NCBI RefSeq assembly: GCF_001305515.1
Contig: NZ_LJYW01000001.1
Coordinates: 1,117,961-1,181,960, forward strand
Length of the DNA: 64,000 bases
Direction of reading: 5' to 3'
From: Prosthecodimorpha hirschii
GTDB taxonomy: Bacteria > Pseudomonadota > Alphaproteobacteria > Rhizobiales > Ancalomicrobiaceae
The notes under the pieces are model-generated. The model searched no databases, was not told where the DNA came from, and was given only the letters and a program-made list of their open reading frames with translations. The translations under genes were made by a program, and so were the position numbers. Positions 9,410 through 18,289 of this stretch are shown here, in pieces. Each line of letters begins with the position of its first letter. Position 1 is the first letter of the stretch.

Positions 9410-9440
9410 AACGGCCGCCGGGATCGCGCCGGCGGCCGTT
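9410..9440 (-). terminator. Hairpin after the small secreted protein gene
   Basis: Perfect 12-bp stem AACGGCCGCCGG (9410-9421) with CCGGCGGCCGTT (9429-9440) and a seven-base loop. Read leftwards it follows the stop of the gene at 9469 by about 30 bases and ends in GTTTC. Confidence 0.7.
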
Positions 9441-9468
9441 CGACAGGGATGAATCGGGATCACCGGGC

Positions 9469-9702
9469 TCAGAAGTTGCACTTCACCGCCGGCTTGACCA
9501 TGAACTTGCCGGTGATCGGGTTGTAGACCGCCTTCTTGCCGACGACGCAGGCCTTGCCGTCGAGCTTGCCGTCGTCATAGATCTCCTTGCCGTTCTGGTT
9601 GTAGATGCTGAACCGATATTTGCCCGGCGCCGCCGAGGCCGCACCGGAGAACGAGACGACGGCGAGGGAGGCGATCGCAAGAGCGATAACATTGCGCGAC
9701 AT
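9469..9702 (-). CDS. Small secreted protein, function unknown
   Basis: 77 residues with a clear signal peptide (MSRNVIALAIASLAVVSFSG, cleavage near ASA-AP at residues 22-24). The mature part is about 52 residues, basic, with two cysteines (KACVVGK and VKCNF at the end), which could form one disulfide in the periplasm. AAGGAACTGAAGAC precedes the ATG, and a hairpin terminator follows. I do not recognise a family. It is a single-gene unit between the phasin and fumarase genes. Confidence 0.7.
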   Translation of the reverse strand: MSRNVIALAIASLAVVSFSGAASAAPGKYRFSIYNQNGKEIYDDGKLDGKACVVGKKAVYNPITGKFMVKPAVKCNF

Positions 9703-10146
9703 GTCTTCAGTTCCTTCTCAATGGGGTTTGATCCAAGACGAGACGGACGAGCGATATCGTCTTCGTCTTTATCGTCGGCGAGGGTTCGTTCGCTTTGAAG
9801 AACCATTCGTTGTTTTGAGAAGTAACAATGTTTCGCTGAATGTCGGCTGAACTCGCTGTCAGAAACCGGACGGAAACATCACGTCGATGTGAAACGGTCG
9901 CGCGCTGTTTCGCGCGGAACTGACATGCGCTCCGGACCGCCGCCGCACTCGACTTCGACCAAGCGACGGCTTGGCCCGGCCGGCCAGCAGGGGTACAAGT
10001 CGCGCAGGCATTGCCGGCCCCGCGCCGTCGCCAGAACGGGTTCCCGCCGGACGGCTCCTGTCGGCCGCGGCAGCCCGCGCCAGCCGTAAACGTCAGGCCG
10101 GAACCGTCGGCAAGGACCGGTGTTCCGTCCGAGAGGGGAGCCTCCC
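9703..10146. other. Intergenic region, no gene seen
   Basis: About 440 bases between two divergent genes. The left part (9703-9850) is AT-richer and should hold the promoter of the small secreted protein gene; the right part is GC-rich leader of the fumarase gene. Open frames here are short and lack ribosome sites. Confidence 0.4.
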
Positions 10147-11781
10147 ATGACCGTCCAATCGCCGCCGCCCTATGTGCACATGCCGCTCTTCCCGCTCGCC
10201 AAGGACGAGACGCCCTATCGCAAGCTGACCGGCGAGCATGTCTCGGTCGAGCGGATCGGCGGTCGCGAGGTGCTGACGGTCGCGCGCGAGGGCCTGCGTC
10301 TGCTCGCCGAGGCGGCGATGTCCGACATCAACCATCTGCTGCGCCCCGGCCATCTGGCGCAATTGGCGAAGATCCTCGACGATCCGGAGGCGACCGACAA
10401 CGACCGCTTCGTCGCCTACGATCTCCTGAAGAACGCCAACATCGCCGCCGGCGGCGTGCTGCCCATGTGCCAGGATACCGGCACGGCGATCGTGATGGGC
10501 AAGAAGGGCCGGCGGGTCTGGACCGAGGGCGACGACGAGAGCGCGCTCGCCGAGGGCATCCGCGACGCCTATCTGCGCAAGAACCTGCGCTATTCGCAGC
10601 TCTCCCCGATCTCGATGTTCGAGGAGAAGAACACCCGCAACAATCTCCCGGCGCAGATCGACATCTATGCCGAGGGCGAGGACGCCTACAAGTTCCTGTT
10701 CGTCGCCAAGGGCGGCGGCTCGGCCAACAAGACCTTCCTCTACCAGGCGACGCCGTCGGTCCTGACCGAGGACCGGCTGATCGCCTTCCTGAAGGAGAAG
10801 ATCCTGACGCTCGGCACCGCCGCCTGCCCGCCCTACCATCTGGCGGTGGTGATCGGCGGCACCTCGGCGGAGCTGAACCTGAAGACCGTCAAGCTCGCCT
10901 CGGTGCGCTATCTGGACGGCCTGCCGACGCAAGGCTCGGAAGCCGGCCACGCCTTCCGCGACCTGGAGATGGAAGCCAAGATCCACAAGCTGACCCAGTC
11001 GCTCGGCGTCGGCGCCCAGTTCGGCGGCAAGTATTTCTGCCACGACGTGCGCGTCATCCGTCTGCCGCGCCACGGCGCCTCGCTGCCGATCGGGCTCGGC
11101 GTCTCCTGCTCGGCCGACCGTCAGGCGATGGGCAAGATCACCCGCGACGGCATCTATCTGGAGGAACTGGAGCACAATCCGGCGCGCTTCATGCCCGACA
11201 TCGACGAGAGCCGGCTCGGCGGCGACGTGGTGCGCGTCGACCTCAACCGGCCGATGGCCGACATCCTGGCCGAACTCAGCCGCCACCCGATCAAGACCCG
11301 CCTGTCGCTGACCGGCCCGCTGATCGTCGCCCGCGACCTCGCCCACGCCAAGATCCGCGAGCGGCTCGATCGCGGCGACGGTATGCCGGACTATTTCAAG
11401 AACCACCCGGTCTACTATGCCGGCCCGGCCAAGACGCCCGAGGGCTATGCCTCCGGCTCGTTCGGCCCGACCACGGCCGGGCGCATGGACAGCTATGTCG
11501 ACCAGTTCCAGTCCTTCGGCGGCTCGATGGTGATGCTCGCCAAGGGCAACCGGTCGGCCGCGGTGCGCGAGGCCTGCAAGCGCCACGGCGGCTTCTATCT
11601 CGGCTCGATCGGCGGTCCGGCGGCGCGCCTGGCGCAGGACTGCATCAAGCATGTCGAGGTGCTCGAATATCCGGAACTCGGCATGGAGGCGATCTGGAAG
11701 ATCGACGTGGTCGATTTCCCGGCCTTCATCGTCACCGACGACAAGGGCAACGACTTCTTCCAGGAACTCAATCTCGGCTGA
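10147..11781 (+). CDS. Class I fumarate hydratase (4Fe-4S)
   Basis: Iron-sulfur, oxygen-sensitive fumarase of 544 residues, close to the 548 of E. coli FumA; it interconverts fumarate and malate in the TCA cycle. Visible class I hallmarks are [10 protein letters not shown] with the first cluster cysteine, [15 protein letters not shown], and [11 protein letters not shown] near residue 320. The C-terminal swivelling domain ([20 protein letters not shown], then [12 protein letters not shown]) is complete. GAGGGGAG lies before the ATG at 10147. A GC-rich hairpin (9-bp stem, 11800-11808 with 11818-11826) lies just after the stop. Confidence 0.95.
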   Translation: MTVQSPPPYVHMPLFPLAKDETPYRKLTGEHVSVERIGGREVLTVAREGLRLLAEAAMSDINHLLRPGHLAQLAKILDDPEATDNDRFVAYDLLKNANIAAGGVLPMCQDTGTAIVMGKKGRRVWTEGDDESALAEGIRDAYLRKNLRYSQLSPISMFEEKNTRNNLPAQIDIYAEGEDAYKFLFVAKGGGSANKTFLYQATPSVLTEDRLIAFLKEKILTLGTAACPPYHLAVVIGGTSAELNLKTVKLASVRYLDGLPTQGSEAGHAFRDLEMEAKIHKLTQSLGVGAQFGGKYFCHDVRVIRLPRHGASLPIGLGVSCSADRQAMGKITRDGIYLEELEHNPARFMPDIDESRLGGDVVRVDLNRPMADILAELSRHPIKTRLSLTGPLIVARDLAHAKIRERLDRGDGMPDYFKNHPVYYAGPAKTPEGYASGSFGPTTAGRMDSYVDQFQSFGGSMVMLAKGNRSAAVREACKRHGGFYLGSIGGPAARLAQDCIKHVEVLEYPELGMEAIWKIDVVDFPAFIVTDDKGNDFFQELNLG

Positions 11782-11799
11782 CCTGCCGGGACTGAGGCA

Positions 11800-11826
11800 G
11801 GGCCGCGGGGACCAGAACCGCGGCCC
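11800..11826 (+). terminator. Hairpin after the fumarase gene
   Basis: Stem GGGCCGCGG (11800-11808) with CCGCGGCCC (11818-11826), nine-base loop, 19 bases after the stop. No T-run follows, so termination would be weak or factor-dependent. Confidence 0.45.
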
Positions 11827-11930
11827 GGGCCCGGACCGGAAACAGGACGACCTCGATCACGTTCGAGGTCGCCCGGCCGGTCCGACGCATGCTCCCTGGC
11901 GCCGCATGACGGCAAAACGGAGCATCTGCC

Positions 11931-13004
11931 ATGGGTTCAGCATCCAGTCTTCGCGCCGCGGCGGCGACCGTCGCCGTGGTCTCCTGTCTGGCGGTATCCG
12001 CCGCGACGGCCGGCGCGACGGACACGTCCGGCACGATCCCGAACGCAAGTCCGGTCGGTCTCCGTCGATTCACGGTGACCTCTCCGCCGGCAGGTCGCCC
12101 CCTCGAGGCCGTGGTCTGGTATCCGAGCACCGGAGGCCCGACGCGCCTCGCCGGTGACAATCCCATCTTCGTGGGCGAGCCTGCCGCCATCGACGCGCCG
12201 ATTTCCCCGGGATCGCATCGGCTCGTCCTGGTCTCGCATGGGCATGGCGGCAATCTCTTCAACCAGGCCTGGCTCGCCTCCACGCTGGCCCGTGCCGGCT
12301 ATGTGGTCGCCGCCGCCAATCATCCCGGCACGACCTCGACCGACATGCGCCCGGCTCTCGGCGCCGATCTCGGCGAACGGCGGCGGGATCTCGCCCGCCT
12401 GGTCGCCTGGCTCGCCGCCGAACCGGAATGGTCGCGGGCCGTCGACGCGCGTCGCGTCGCCCTGATCGGCCACTCGCTCGGCGGTTGGACCGTCATGGCG
12501 GCGGCGGGGGCCCGCGTCGACCTGACCCGGTTCCGGGCCGATTGCCGCGATCATCCCGATCTGATCGCCTGCCGGATCGACCGGGACTTGCCCATCGTGT
12601 TCGATGCCGAGGCCACATCGACACCGGCCCTGCCCGCGGTTGCGGCGGTCGTCACGCTCGATCTTGGGCTCGCCCGGAGTTTCGACCCGGCGAGCCTCGC
12701 CGCCTTCGCTCCCCCGACCTTGGTGATCGCAGCCGGAACCTACGGACCGGACATGGATGCGACGCTGGAAAGCGGCTACCTCGCGGACAATCTGCCGCGA
12801 GGCCGCACCAAGTCCGTGAGCCTCGAAGGCGCCGCCCATTTCAGCTTCCTCGGCCGATGCAAACCAGGCGCCGCCGAACGGCTCGATGCGGGCATCCCCG
12901 CGCAGGGGCCGCTTTGCCAGGATGGCGGCGCCGATCGGGCCTCCGTCCATGCGCGCGCCCGCAGCCTGGTTGTCGACTGGCTGGACCGTCATTTCGGCGA
13001 CTGA
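11931..13004 (+). CDS. Secreted alpha/beta hydrolase
   Basis: 357 residues. A signal peptide (hydrophobic AAAATVAVVSCLAVSAATAG) precedes an alpha/beta-hydrolase fold resembling the predicted dienelactone-hydrolase/lipase group. The oxyanion region is SHGHGGNLFNQAW, the nucleophile elbow is LIGHSLGGW, and the expected catalytic His is in GAAHFSF. Cysteines in the cap (DCRDHPDLIAC and GRCKPG...PLCQ) suggest disulfides and periplasmic location. GGAGC lies seven bases upstream of the ATG. The substrate is unknown; esterase or lipase activity is an inference from the fold. The structured repeat copy B begins two bases after the stop codon. Confidence 0.8.
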   Translation: MGSASSLRAAAATVAVVSCLAVSAATAGATDTSGTIPNASPVGLRRFTVTSPPAGRPLEAVVWYPSTGGPTRLAGDNPIFVGEPAAIDAPISPGSHRLVLVSHGHGGNLFNQAWLASTLARAGYVVAAANHPGTTSTDMRPALGADLGERRRDLARLVAWLAAEPEWSRAVDARRVALIGHSLGGWTVMAAAGARVDLTRFRADCRDHPDLIACRIDRDLPIVFDAEATSTPALPAVAAVVTLDLGLARSFDPASLAAFAPPTLVIAAGTYGPDMDATLESGYLADNLPRGRTKSVSLEGAAHFSFLGRCKPGAAERLDAGIPAQGPLCQDGGADRASVHARARSLVVDWLDRHFGD

Positions 13005-13006
13005 TT

Positions 13007-13125
13007 CCGACGGTCATGGAATGATCGTCGGTATTCGATACGCGAATTTCTCATGCCTCTGACGCAAATGAGAAATTCGCGTTGCTTCAACAGCCCGATG
13101 CGTCAGCATCCTGGGCCGTCGGCAT
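13007..13125. repeat. 119-bp structured intergenic repeat, copy B
   Basis: Second copy of the element at 7211-7329. Here the central hairpin is perfect: GCGAATTTCTCAT at 13043-13055 pairs with ATGAGAAATTCGC at 13068-13080, where copy A has one mismatch. The outer ends also pair better (CCGACGG at 13007 with CCGTCGG at 13116). The last 23 bases overlap the 3' end and stop codon of the AraC-family gene on the other strand. Confidence 0.85.
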
Positions 13126-14185
13126 GAGACTGTTCCCTCCTGCGCCAGTCGGTCGGGCTCATGCCGGTCACTCGGCGAAACTCGCGGTTGAAGTTCGACT
13201 TGGTCAGGAAGCCGCTGTCGAACATCACCGCGGTGACCGGCAAGTCCGTCTGGTCGAGCAGGCGACAGGCCTCGGCGATCCGATAGTCGTTGAGGAACTG
13301 GGAAATGTTCAAGCCACGACTGCGGTTGACGGCCGCCGAGATTCGGCGCGCCGGGACGCCGCTCCGCCGGGCGAGGCGGTCGAGGGTCAAGTCGGTGTCG
13401 GCGAAAAGGCGCCGGTTCCGGATCACCTCGTCGAGGGCACGGACAATGGCATCGTCATCGACGCCGCCGTCCGGAATGTCCGGTTCGCCACCGGCTGCGT
13501 CAGCGGCGGACCTCGGCTCTGCCGTGGCCGCATCAGGCGCCCCGGCGGCCTCCGCCGCGGGGCTTGCCCGATCGAGGGTCGCGCTGGCGACCGCGGCCCC
13601 CACCGTCAGCAGACTGTCGGCTGCGGCCACGATCATCGGCGCGGCCAGGCCTTCGCCGAAGCCCAGGTCGAGCGCGATGGCGAGATCCACCAGCCCGGAC
13701 AGTCCCAGGGCGGCCGCAGCGACCAGGCCGGCGCTCCGCACGGAAGCGCTGTCCTCCAGCCGCACCCCCTCGATGCCATCGGCGTTGCGCCGGAGACGCC
13801 AGGCGAGAGCGGCGCCGTAGCCAAGGAAACTCAAGGCCAGCAAGGCGTCGACCGGCACGGGGATCGGCCTGCGGACCGCGACGGCCGCCACCATCAGGGC
13901 GACGGGCGCGCCGTGGGCCAGCAGGCGCAGGCCGCGAACGGGACCGCCGGCGAAGGCGAACCAGGCGAGCGGCGGCAATGCCATGGCCATGATCGGGCGC
14001 AGGATCCGAACGGCGAGCCAATCCGTCTGCCAGCGCAGCCCCACCAAGATCAGGAGCACGATCGCCGCGCCGGTGAAGAGCATAGCCGGGCGAAAAGGAT
14101 CCCGCCGGTCCGGCGCCAGTGCCATGCGGGCGAGCAGCACGGACAGCATCAGGGCAGCGACATAGGGGACGGGAATCGCGAGCAT
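13103..14185 (-). CDS. Membrane-anchored AraC-family transcriptional regulator
   Basis: 360 residues. The N-terminal half (residues about 1-215) is very hydrophobic with six or seven predicted membrane helices (for example PAMLFTGAAIVLLILVGL). The C-terminal 110 residues are an AraC/XylS DNA-binding domain with two helix-turn-helix units: LTLDRLARRSGVPARRISAA and VTAVMFDSGFLTKSNFNREF, followed by RVTGMSPTDWRRR. The linker is rich in Ala/Asp/Glu. Such proteins are thought to sense a membrane signal and bind DNA directly. The final codons (about seven) lie within repeat copy B, so the C-terminus may have been altered by the element. The start codon has no clear ribosome site and could be slightly different. 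Confidence 0.85.
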   Translation of the reverse strand: MLAIPVPYVAALMLSVLLARMALAPDRRDPFRPAMLFTGAAIVLLILVGLRWQTDWLAVRILRPIMAMALPPLAWFAFAGGPVRGLRLLAHGAPVALMVAAVAVRRPIPVPVDALLALSFLGYGAALAWRLRRNADGIEGVRLEDSASVRSAGLVAAAALGLSGLVDLAIALDLGFGEGLAAPMIVAAADSLLTVGAAVASATLDRASPAAEAAGAPDAATAEPRSAADAAGGEPDIPDGGVDDDAIVRALDEVIRNRRLFADTDLTLDRLARRSGVPARRISAAVNRSRGLNISQFLNDYRIAEACRLLDQTDLPVTAVMFDSGFLTKSNFNREFRRVTGMSPTDWRRREQSHADGPGC

Positions 14186-14372
14186 GGCGCAAGGTCATTG
14201 AGGACTTCGAGCCGTCGTGATGACGCCGGGCACGCCTCGATGCAAGGTCGCAAGCCGCAAGAGCGCGGCCCCCTCGCCCGCGGTTCCGACTGCCCGTGTC
14301 AGGCCTCAGCCGTCCTCCAGGCGCCGGCCCGGTTGGAATGCGCCGCGTCTCCGAGGCGCGCCCCACGGGGAG

Positions 14373-15416
14373 CTAGCCCTGGTGCTGGTGGCGCTTGCGA
14401 GCGAATTGCGCCACGGTCCGCCGGGCCTCGGCGGGATCGACGCGCGCGTAGTCCTCGCGCTCGAAGCGGGCATGGGCATCGGAAAAGCCGAGGCGCCGGC
14501 GCCGCATCTTGGTGACGATCTCGAAGGTCTGCGGCGACACGTCGAGACCGCGCAACAGCTTGATGGCGCCGCCGGCGTCGGAGCGGACCAGCACCTTGAG
14601 GACCGACAATTCGTCGATGTCGGCGACATGGGCCAGAACCGCGGCCAGATCGTTGCACCGGTCATGGCCGGCGAGATCGGCGACGACCGCATCCACGGAC
14701 AGGCGACCCGCCTTGATCTGGGCCAGGATCGCGGCCATGTCCATCAGGTGCGGCGGCGTGACCGGAGCCGGCGGCGCCGCGGCGGGGCTCGGCTGAGGCG
14801 CCGGCCGATTGGCAATCCGGCCGCGCAGCCGCTTGGCGACCAGCATGACCAGATGCTCGGCATCGGCCTCCGGCAGATCCGAGCGCCGCGTCAGCGCCAC
14901 GCACAATTCGTCGTCGGTGTCGGCTTTCGCCAGCAATTCGCGCAGGACCCGGGGCGATATCTGCGCAGCGGGATTGGCGGCCACGGCGCGCCATACGGCC
15001 ATGTCGCCGCGTTCGAACAGGAGATCGGTCACCGCCGTCGTCAACGGCGAGCGCACCGCGATCGCCGCGAGATGCGCGTTGGACAGACGGCCGGCCCAAT
15101 CCTTCAGCGTGTCCTCGTCGAGCGCCGGATTGGCCGCGAGCACGGGTACCGCGACCTCCGGGATGTCCTCGCACAAAGCGTGCAGCAGCGGCGCCGGCAG
15201 ATGTTCGCAGGGGGCGACGACGGCGGCCAGTTCGGCGCGGGTGTGGGGATCGACCTTGGCCAGGAGCTGCAGGGTGATGTCGGCGAACAGCGCGACCTCG
15301 ACCGCGCTCGGCTGGCGATCCGTGAAAACGCACTGCGTCAGCAGGCGAAGCAGTTCGCCGCGGCTGGTCCCATCGGCCTCGAGGGCAATGTCCTGCAATC
15401 GTTTAAGTACCGTCAC
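14373..15416 (-). CDS. DUF2336 domain-containing protein
   Basis: 347 residues, soluble, predicted all-helical with HEAT-like pairs (LFADITLQLLAKVDPHTRAE, then VPVLAANPALDEDTLKDWAG). This is the alphaproteobacterial DUF2336 pattern. An Ala/Pro-rich linker (PAPQPSPAAAPPAPVTPP) separates the helical N-terminal two thirds from a C-terminal part of about 110 residues. Function is not established; the fold suggests protein-protein contacts. It stands alone, divergent from the L,D-transpeptidase gene with 318 bases between. Confidence 0.8.
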   Translation of the reverse strand: MTVLKRLQDIALEADGTSRGELLRLLTQCVFTDRQPSAVEVALFADITLQLLAKVDPHTRAELAAVVAPCEHLPAPLLHALCEDIPEVAVPVLAANPALDEDTLKDWAGRLSNAHLAAIAVRSPLTTAVTDLLFERGDMAVWRAVAANPAAQISPRVLRELLAKADTDDELCVALTRRSDLPEADAEHLVMLVAKRLRGRIANRPAPQPSPAAAPPAPVTPPHLMDMAAILAQIKAGRLSVDAVVADLAGHDRCNDLAAVLAHVADIDELSVLKVLVRSDAGGAIKLLRGLDVSPQTFEIVTKMRRRRLGFSDAHARFEREDYARVDPAEARRTVAQFARKRHQHQG

Positions 15417-15734
15417 CCTTGCCCCCCTTGGCGGTTATCCGGTGCCCGACGGTTGCGCGCCTTACTGTTATTCCAAAATCTAAGATAAGGCTTAACAACG
15501 GCGCCCGGACCCGGCCCGGCGTTGCGGCCTCCGGTCGCTACCGCCAAGCCCATGCTGCGGCGCAGCGTGGCCCGACAGATACAGAACACAGTAAATTGAC
15601 GGATCGGCGCAATCCCGCCACGGGTTCGGCTTGCCTTGCCGGGGGCATGTCAACAATATGGCAATCCTATGCCGCTGGACTCGTCTCATCGGACGTCCGG
15701 GCGTGTGTCGGATTTTGAACCGAGAGAGGTCGGT
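15417..15734. other. Divergent intergenic region, no gene seen
   Basis: 318 bases between the divergent DUF2336 and L,D-transpeptidase genes. It must hold both promoters; AT-rich words lie at 15465-15495 and 15640-15670. I could not assign a convincing promoter pair or any RNA gene. Confidence 0.4.
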
Positions 15735-16367
15735 ATGCGCGCAGCAAAGCTGTTGGCGGGGGCGGGTTTTGTTGGCCTTGTGGCTGGCACCCTGACCTAC
15801 GGTGCCATGGCAGAATACAATCCGGGAATCGAGATCCGCTATGACGCCACCGGCCGCGCGGTCGAAGGGCCGGGCATCACGGTTCCGGGACCGGGTTCGA
15901 GCGGCGCCTACGGCCGCAACTATACGCCGATCCCGCGCGAGGTCGTGGATTACAAGCCCGGCGGCCGTGCCGGCGACATCGTGATCAACACCGCCGAGCG
16001 TCGTCTCTATCTGATCCTCGGCAGCGGCAAGGCCCTGCGCTACGGCATCGGCGTAGGCCGGCCCGGCTTCACCTGGGGCGGCAATCAGACGGTCACCCGC
16101 AAGGCCGAATGGCCCGGCTGGACCCCGCCGCCGCAGATGCGCCAGCGCGTTCCCAACCTGCCGGCCTTCATGCCCGGCGGTCCGGACAATCCGCTCGGCG
16201 CCCGCGCGCTCTATCTCGGCTCGACCTTCTACCGCATTCACGGCTCGAACGAGCCTTGGACGATCGGCCAGGCGGTCTCCTCGGGCTGCTTCCGCATGAC
16301 CAACGACGACGTGACCGATCTCTACGAGCGCGTCCGCGTCGGTGCCCACGTCTCCGTCATTCACTGA
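15735..16367 (+). CDS. L,D-transpeptidase (YkuD domain)
   Basis: 210 residues with an N-terminal export signal (AAKLLAGAGFVGLVAGTLTYG). The YkuD catalytic motif is intact: His in YRIHGSN and Cys185 in SSGCFRM, with the conserved Arg after it. The domain begins at IVINTAERRLYLIL. By family it forms 3-3 crosslinks in peptidoglycan or attaches proteins to it in the periplasm; Hyphomicrobiales typically have many paralogues. GAGAGG precedes the ATG at 15735, whereas the upstream in-frame opening lacks a ribosome site. A strong terminator follows the stop. Confidence 0.92.
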   Translation: MRAAKLLAGAGFVGLVAGTLTYGAMAEYNPGIEIRYDATGRAVEGPGITVPGPGSSGAYGRNYTPIPREVVDYKPGGRAGDIVINTAERRLYLILGSGKALRYGIGVGRPGFTWGGNQTVTRKAEWPGWTPPPQMRQRVPNLPAFMPGGPDNPLGARALYLGSTFYRIHGSNEPWTIGQAVSSGCFRMTNDDVTDLYERVRVGAHVSVIH

Positions 16368-16389
16368 CGGCACGACGACCGCTTCTGAG

Positions 16390-16423
16390 AAGGCCGGCGG
16401 ACGCCGTTCCGCCGGCCTTTTCG
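16390..16423 (+). terminator. Rho-independent terminator of the L,D-transpeptidase gene
   Basis: Perfect 12-bp stem AAGGCCGGCGGA (16390-16401) with TCCGCCGGCCTT (16408-16419), six-base loop, and a TTTTC tract. It is 22 bases after the stop. Confidence 0.9.
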
Positions 16424-16563
16424 TATGCGGGAGCCGCGGCGCCTGTCGTCGGGCGGGCGTGGGCCCGCCGGCGGGATGCCGGCCTGACTGCGGGGCTCGC
16501 CCGTCGGCGGCCTGCTCGCCCGCCTGCGGGATGATGGCCCGCCAAACGGTCTCGCGCGGCGTG

Positions 16564-16935
16564 CTACCGGCGCGGTTCCCGGCTCAGGCCCTTCGCTTCC
16601 AGTTCGGCGAGATATTCGCCCCAGATGCGATCGCGCTCGCGGCCGAGCTTGGCCAGATAGTCCCAGCCATAGATGCCGCTCGAATGCATGTCGTCGAAGC
16701 TCAGCCGGACCGCGTAGTTGCCGACCGGCTCGACGGCCAGGATCTGAACCGCCGACTTGCCCGGAACCGTCTTGCGCTCGGCCGGGGAATGCCCCTGAAC
16801 CTCGGCCGACGGGCTGGTGACGCGCAGATACTCGGCCGAGAGCACGTGGCTCTCGCCGCCTTCGAAACTGACCGTCAGCGTGCGGCGGTCCTTGGCGAGG
16901 CGCAGTTCGGTCGGCCAGGGCGTTGTCGCGGTCAT
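16564..16935 (-). CDS. DUF971 (gamma-butyrobetaine hydroxylase N-terminal-like) protein
   Basis: 123 residues forming one small beta-rich domain. The start [20 protein letters not shown] with [19 protein letters not shown], and the closing [19 protein letters not shown], are the DUF971 pattern. In larger proteins this domain precedes gamma-butyrobetaine dioxygenases; stand-alone versions are common in bacteria and have been linked to iron-sulfur metabolism, though the role is uncertain. It is divergent from moaA with 185 bases between, a pairing that would suit co-regulation with an Fe-S enzyme. Confidence 0.85.
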   Translation of the reverse strand: MTATTPWPTELRLAKDRRTLTVSFEGGESHVLSAEYLRVTSPSAEVQGHSPAERKTVPGKSAVQILAVEPVGNYAVRLSFDDMHSSGIYGWDYLAKLGRERDRIWGEYLAELEAKGLSREPRR

Positions 16936-17120
16936 GGGGCCTGGGTCCTTTCGGCGGGGCGTCGATCAGCCCGGTTCGGCCGGACATACGGCGCCGCTCA
17001 GCCGCCGGCAAGCCCCGCCGGGCATGGGGCACTGTCCGGCCGGCTCCGCGACCGCAAGGGGCATGGTATTCCAGCCCTGCCATGCCATATAACAGCCTCG
17101 GGAGTGAGCCGGAGGGCAGC

Positions 17121-18149
17121 ATGAATTCCGCCAGCGCGGGTGTCGCGAACCGCACGCCATTGATCGACCCGTTCGGGCGGGCGATTTCCTATCTGCGCGT
17201 CTCGGTCACCGACCGCTGCGACTTCCGTTGTGTCTATTGCATGGCCGAGGACATGACCTTCCTGCCCAAGCGGGATGTGCTCAGCCTCGAGGAACTGGAC
17301 CGGCTCTGCTCCGCCTTCGTGGCGCGCGGCACGCGCAAGATCCGGCTGACCGGCGGCGAGCCGCTGGTGCGCAAGGACATCATGACGCTGTTCCGCTCCC
17401 TGTCGCGGCACCTGGAGTCGGGCGCGATGGAGGAGCTGACCGTGACCACCAACGGCTCGCAGCTCGCCCGCTATGCTGGCGACCTGAAGGCCTGCGGGGT
17501 GGAACGGATCAACGTGTCGGTCGACACCCTCGATCCGGTCAAGTTCAAGGCGATCACGCGCTGGGGCGACCTGGCCAAGGTCAAGGCCGGCATCGAGGCC
17601 GCGCTGGCGGCGGGGCTGAAGATCAAGATCAACGCCGTGGCGCTGAAGGGCGTCAACGAGCACGAGATCGACGACATGATCCGCTGGGCGCATGCCGACG
17701 GCATGGATCTGACCCTGATCGAGACCATGCCGCTCGGCGACATCGACGGCGACCGCACCGACCAGTATCTGCCGCTGTCGCAGGTCCGCGCCGATCTGAT
17801 GGACCGCTGGACGCTGCAGGACATCGACTACCAGACCGGCGGTCCGGCGCGCTATGTGCGCGTCGCGGAGACCGGCGGCCGGATCGGCTTCATCACGCCG
17901 CTGACGCATAATTTCTGCGAGAGCTGCAATCGCGTGCGCGTCACCTGCACCGGCACGCTCTACATGTGCCTCGGCCAGGAGGATGCCGCCGACCTGCGCC
18001 TGCCGCTGCGCCAGTCGGAAAGCGACGCGCCGCTGCACGCCGCCATCGACGAGGCGATCGGCCGCAAGCCGAAGGGCCACGATTTCATCATCGACCGTCG
18101 GCAGGCCAAGCCGGCCGTCTCCCGGCACATGAGCGTCACCGGCGGCTGA
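17121..18149 (+). CDS. moaA: GTP 3',8-cyclase MoaA
   Basis: Radical SAM enzyme of 342 residues that carries out the first step of molybdopterin synthesis, rearranging GTP to (8S)-3',8-cyclo-GTP. The N-terminal cluster motif is CDFRCVYC, followed by TGGEPLVR. The C-terminal substrate-binding cluster uses Cys in [13 protein letters not shown] and a further Cys in LYMC. The conserved Gly-Gly end is present (SVTGG). GGAGGG lies four bases upstream of the chosen ATG; the longer opening has no site. The other molybdopterin gene in the window, mobA, is 10 kb away. This pathway serves Mo enzymes other than nitrogenase. Confidence 0.97.
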   Translation: MNSASAGVANRTPLIDPFGRAISYLRVSVTDRCDFRCVYCMAEDMTFLPKRDVLSLEELDRLCSAFVARGTRKIRLTGGEPLVRKDIMTLFRSLSRHLESGAMEELTVTTNGSQLARYAGDLKACGVERINVSVDTLDPVKFKAITRWGDLAKVKAGIEAALAAGLKIKINAVALKGVNEHEIDDMIRWAHADGMDLTLIETMPLGDIDGDRTDQYLPLSQVRADLMDRWTLQDIDYQTGGPARYVRVAETGGRIGFITPLTHNFCESCNRVRVTCTGTLYMCLGQEDAADLRLPLRQSESDAPLHAAIDEAIGRKPKGHDFIIDRRQAKPAVSRHMSVTGG

Positions 18150-18234
18150 AGCCCGCTCGGCGGCTGAAAGCCGCCCGCGATCGCAAGCCGCCCGGCGCCT
18201 GCCGGTCGATGCGCTCTCCGGCTATCGCATGCGC

Positions 18235-18262
18235 AAAGGCCCGGTCTCGCGACCGGGCCTTT
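18235..18262. terminator. Bidirectional terminator between moaA and the secreted protein gene
   Basis: Perfect 12-bp stem AAAGGCCCGGTC (18235-18246) with GACCGGGCCTTT (18251-18262), tetraloop TCGC, then GTCTTTGTC. It lies between the convergent moaA and the gene ending at 18290 and has T or A tracts on both sides. Confidence 0.85.
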
Positions 18263-18289
18263 GTCTTTGTCTGGAACTCGATCGTCGGA

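Noticed and set aside
13082-14515. 477-residue plus-strand open frame opposite the AraC-family gene
   Set aside because: The minus strand carries clear membrane helices and a helix-turn-helix; the plus frame is compositionally biased shadow.
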